This document shows, one piece after another, positions 6,529-7,440 of a stretch of DNA of 7,440 nt (its first letter is position 1; every line of letters starts with the position of its first letter). The notes beneath the pieces were generated by a model. The model saw nothing but the letters and a program-made list of their open reading frames with translations. It was not told the DNA's origin and did no database searches. The position numbers were made by a program, and so were the translations under genes. The stretch spans positions 1 to 7,440 of the forward strand of contig DMYM01000457.1 of NCBI GenBank assembly GCA_003483645.1, in the 5' to 3' direction. This stretch comes from Verrucomicrobiales bacterium. Lineage in GTDB: Bacteria > Verrucomicrobiota > Verrucomicrobiia > Verrucomicrobiales > Akkermansiaceae.

Positions 6529-7440
6529 TCAGGAGAAGCGGACGGAGTGTTTCTTCGAGAGACGGAGGATGTCGCCGGGTTGCGGCTCTACCGGGGCGTT
6601 GGGGTCGGTGAGCTTTTCACCGTTGAGCTGGACCGCCCCCGTTGAGATGAACTGCTTCTTGAGCTCGCCGTTGGATTTCGCCTGGTCGAAGCCCACCTGG
6701 TAGGCATGGGCCGCCAGATGCAGGACGGTGAGGTCGCCAGGAAGTCCGGCCGCCTCCAGTTCGGGAAGATCCGCACCGGCGAGATCCCTCCTGGAAAAGC
6801 GGGTCTCCCAATCCTCCCGTGCGCCGGAGCCTTTCTGCTCGCTGTGGAAGCGGGTGGTGATTCGTTGGGCCAGCTGTTTCTTGGCTTCCATGGGGTGGAG
6901 ATCTTTGTCGCGGGACTCGCCCAGCAGGAGGAGGTAGTAGCGATCCATGAGGTCATCCGAGATGCTCATGAGTTTGCCGAACATTTCGTTGGGAGGCTCG
7001 GAGACCCCGACGTAGTTGTCATAGGACTTGGACATCTTCCTGACCCCATCCGTTCCCTCCAGGAGCGGCATGGTCATGACCACCTGCTGGGGCTGCCCTT
7101 CCTCCTTCTGCAGGTCCCGGCCGACCAGGAGATTGAAGAGCTGATCGGTGCCTCCGAGCTCCACATCGGCACGCACTTCCACCGAGTCCCAGCCCTGCAC
7201 GATGGGGTACTGGATTTCGTGGAGCCGTACTTCCTGTCCTTTGTCGATGCGCTTTCTGAAGTCATCCCGTTGCAGCATCTGTTGCATGGTCACTCGGGCG
7301 TTGAGTCGCAGGACATCCTCGAAAGTCATTTGCCGAAACCACTCGCCGTTGAAAACCACTTCGGTTCTGTTCTTATCGAGGACCTTGAAAGCCTGCGTGG
7401 TGTAGGTTTCAGCGTTGGCGAGAATAGCCTCGCGGCTCAG
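6529..7440 (-). CDS. tyrS: Tyrosyl-tRNA synthetase, C-terminal ~303 residues (start lies off right edge)
   Basis: The minus-strand frame is open from the right edge to TGA at 6531-6529, giving 303 residues. A full enzyme is about 400, so roughly the first 100, including the HIGH motif and part of the tyrosine pocket, are outside the window. It charges tRNA-Tyr with tyrosine in the cytoplasm. Visible parts, numbered from the edge: LSREAILANAETYTTQAFKV with LDKNRTEVVFNGEW, typical of the TyrRS connective region; EIQYPIVQGWDSV and ELGGTDQLFNLLVGRDLQ (94-111), forming the active-site side with the conserved Asp-Gln; and the ATP-binding loop KMSKSYDN (135-142). The KMSKS form places it in the TyrZ-like subgroup rather than the KFGKT-type TyrS. 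An S4 RNA-binding domain ends the chain (~255-303: KKQFISTGAVQLNGEKLTDP... GDILRLSKKHSVRF). A GTG at 7359 lies inside the conserved region and is not the start. It may be co-transcribed with the protease gene 68 bp downstream. Confidence 0.96.
   Translation of the reverse strand: MSREAILANAETYTTQAFKVLDKNRTEVVFNGEWFRQMTFEDVLRLNARVTMQQMLQRDDFRKRIDKGQEVRLHEIQYPIVQGWDSVEVRADVELGGTDQLFNLLVGRDLQKEEGQPQQVVMTMPLLEGTDGVRKMSKSYDNYVGVSEPPNEMFGKLMSISDDLMDRYYLLLLGESRDKDLHPMEAKKQLAQRITTRFHSEQKGSGAREDWETRFSRRDLAGADLPELEAAGLPGDLTVLHLAAHAYQVGFDQAKSNGELKKQFISTGAVQLNGEKLTDPNAPVEPQPGDILRLSKKHSVRFS

Overview
The window looks like ordinary chromosomal DNA from a GC-rich Gram-negative bacterium. An outer-membrane TonB-dependent receptor and a second probable exported protein show the Gram-negative envelope. 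The flavour of the transketolase (SGHLGLPLG in place of the commoner SGHPG-PMG), a cobalamin-riboswitch-controlled BtuB, and the absence of Shine-Dalgarno motifs before all five visible start codons suggest Verrucomicrobiota (perhaps Opitutae). That placement is an inference and should be held loosely.

Layout. Positions 1-362 (minus) hold the first ~120 codons of a gene of unknown function that runs off the left edge. Positions 363-604 are a conspicuously AT-rich intergenic stretch with an extended -10 promoter, two inverted repeats and a 9-bp direct repeat. Next comes a GTG-started gene (605-1111, plus) for a small protein with a C-terminal winged-helix-like domain. A 160-bp spacer (1112-1271) carries a tRNA T-arm-like motif and a short perfect hairpin, and leads to a complete transketolase (1272-3272, plus). 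A cobalamin riboswitch (~3366-3515) lies in the leader of a BtuB-like TonB-dependent receptor (3566-5389, plus). Converging on it from the right are two minus-strand genes: a two-lobed retropepsin-like aspartic protease with an N-terminal export signal (5459-6460) and the C-terminal three quarters of a KMSKS-type tyrosyl-tRNA synthetase (6529 to beyond the right edge).

How the parts work together. There is little sign of one dedicated system. Transketolase (pentose phosphate pathway) and TyrRS are housekeeping genes. The clearest regulatory circuit is the B12-sensing RNA controlling a probable B12 receptor, which here stands alone without the BtuF/C/D periplasmic and inner-membrane partners next to it. 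The second circuit is the AT-rich operator-like region in front of the small winged-helix gene, which suggests autoregulation. The least ordinary protein is the protease: two complete D-S/T-G catalytic motifs, each followed by its own D-G-x-I-G-x-D motif, in one chain. That is the arrangement expected of a pepsin-like pseudodimer built from retropepsin-like lobes. I saw no mobile element, CRISPR array, intact tRNA, rRNA or phage gene, and no clearly new multi-gene system.
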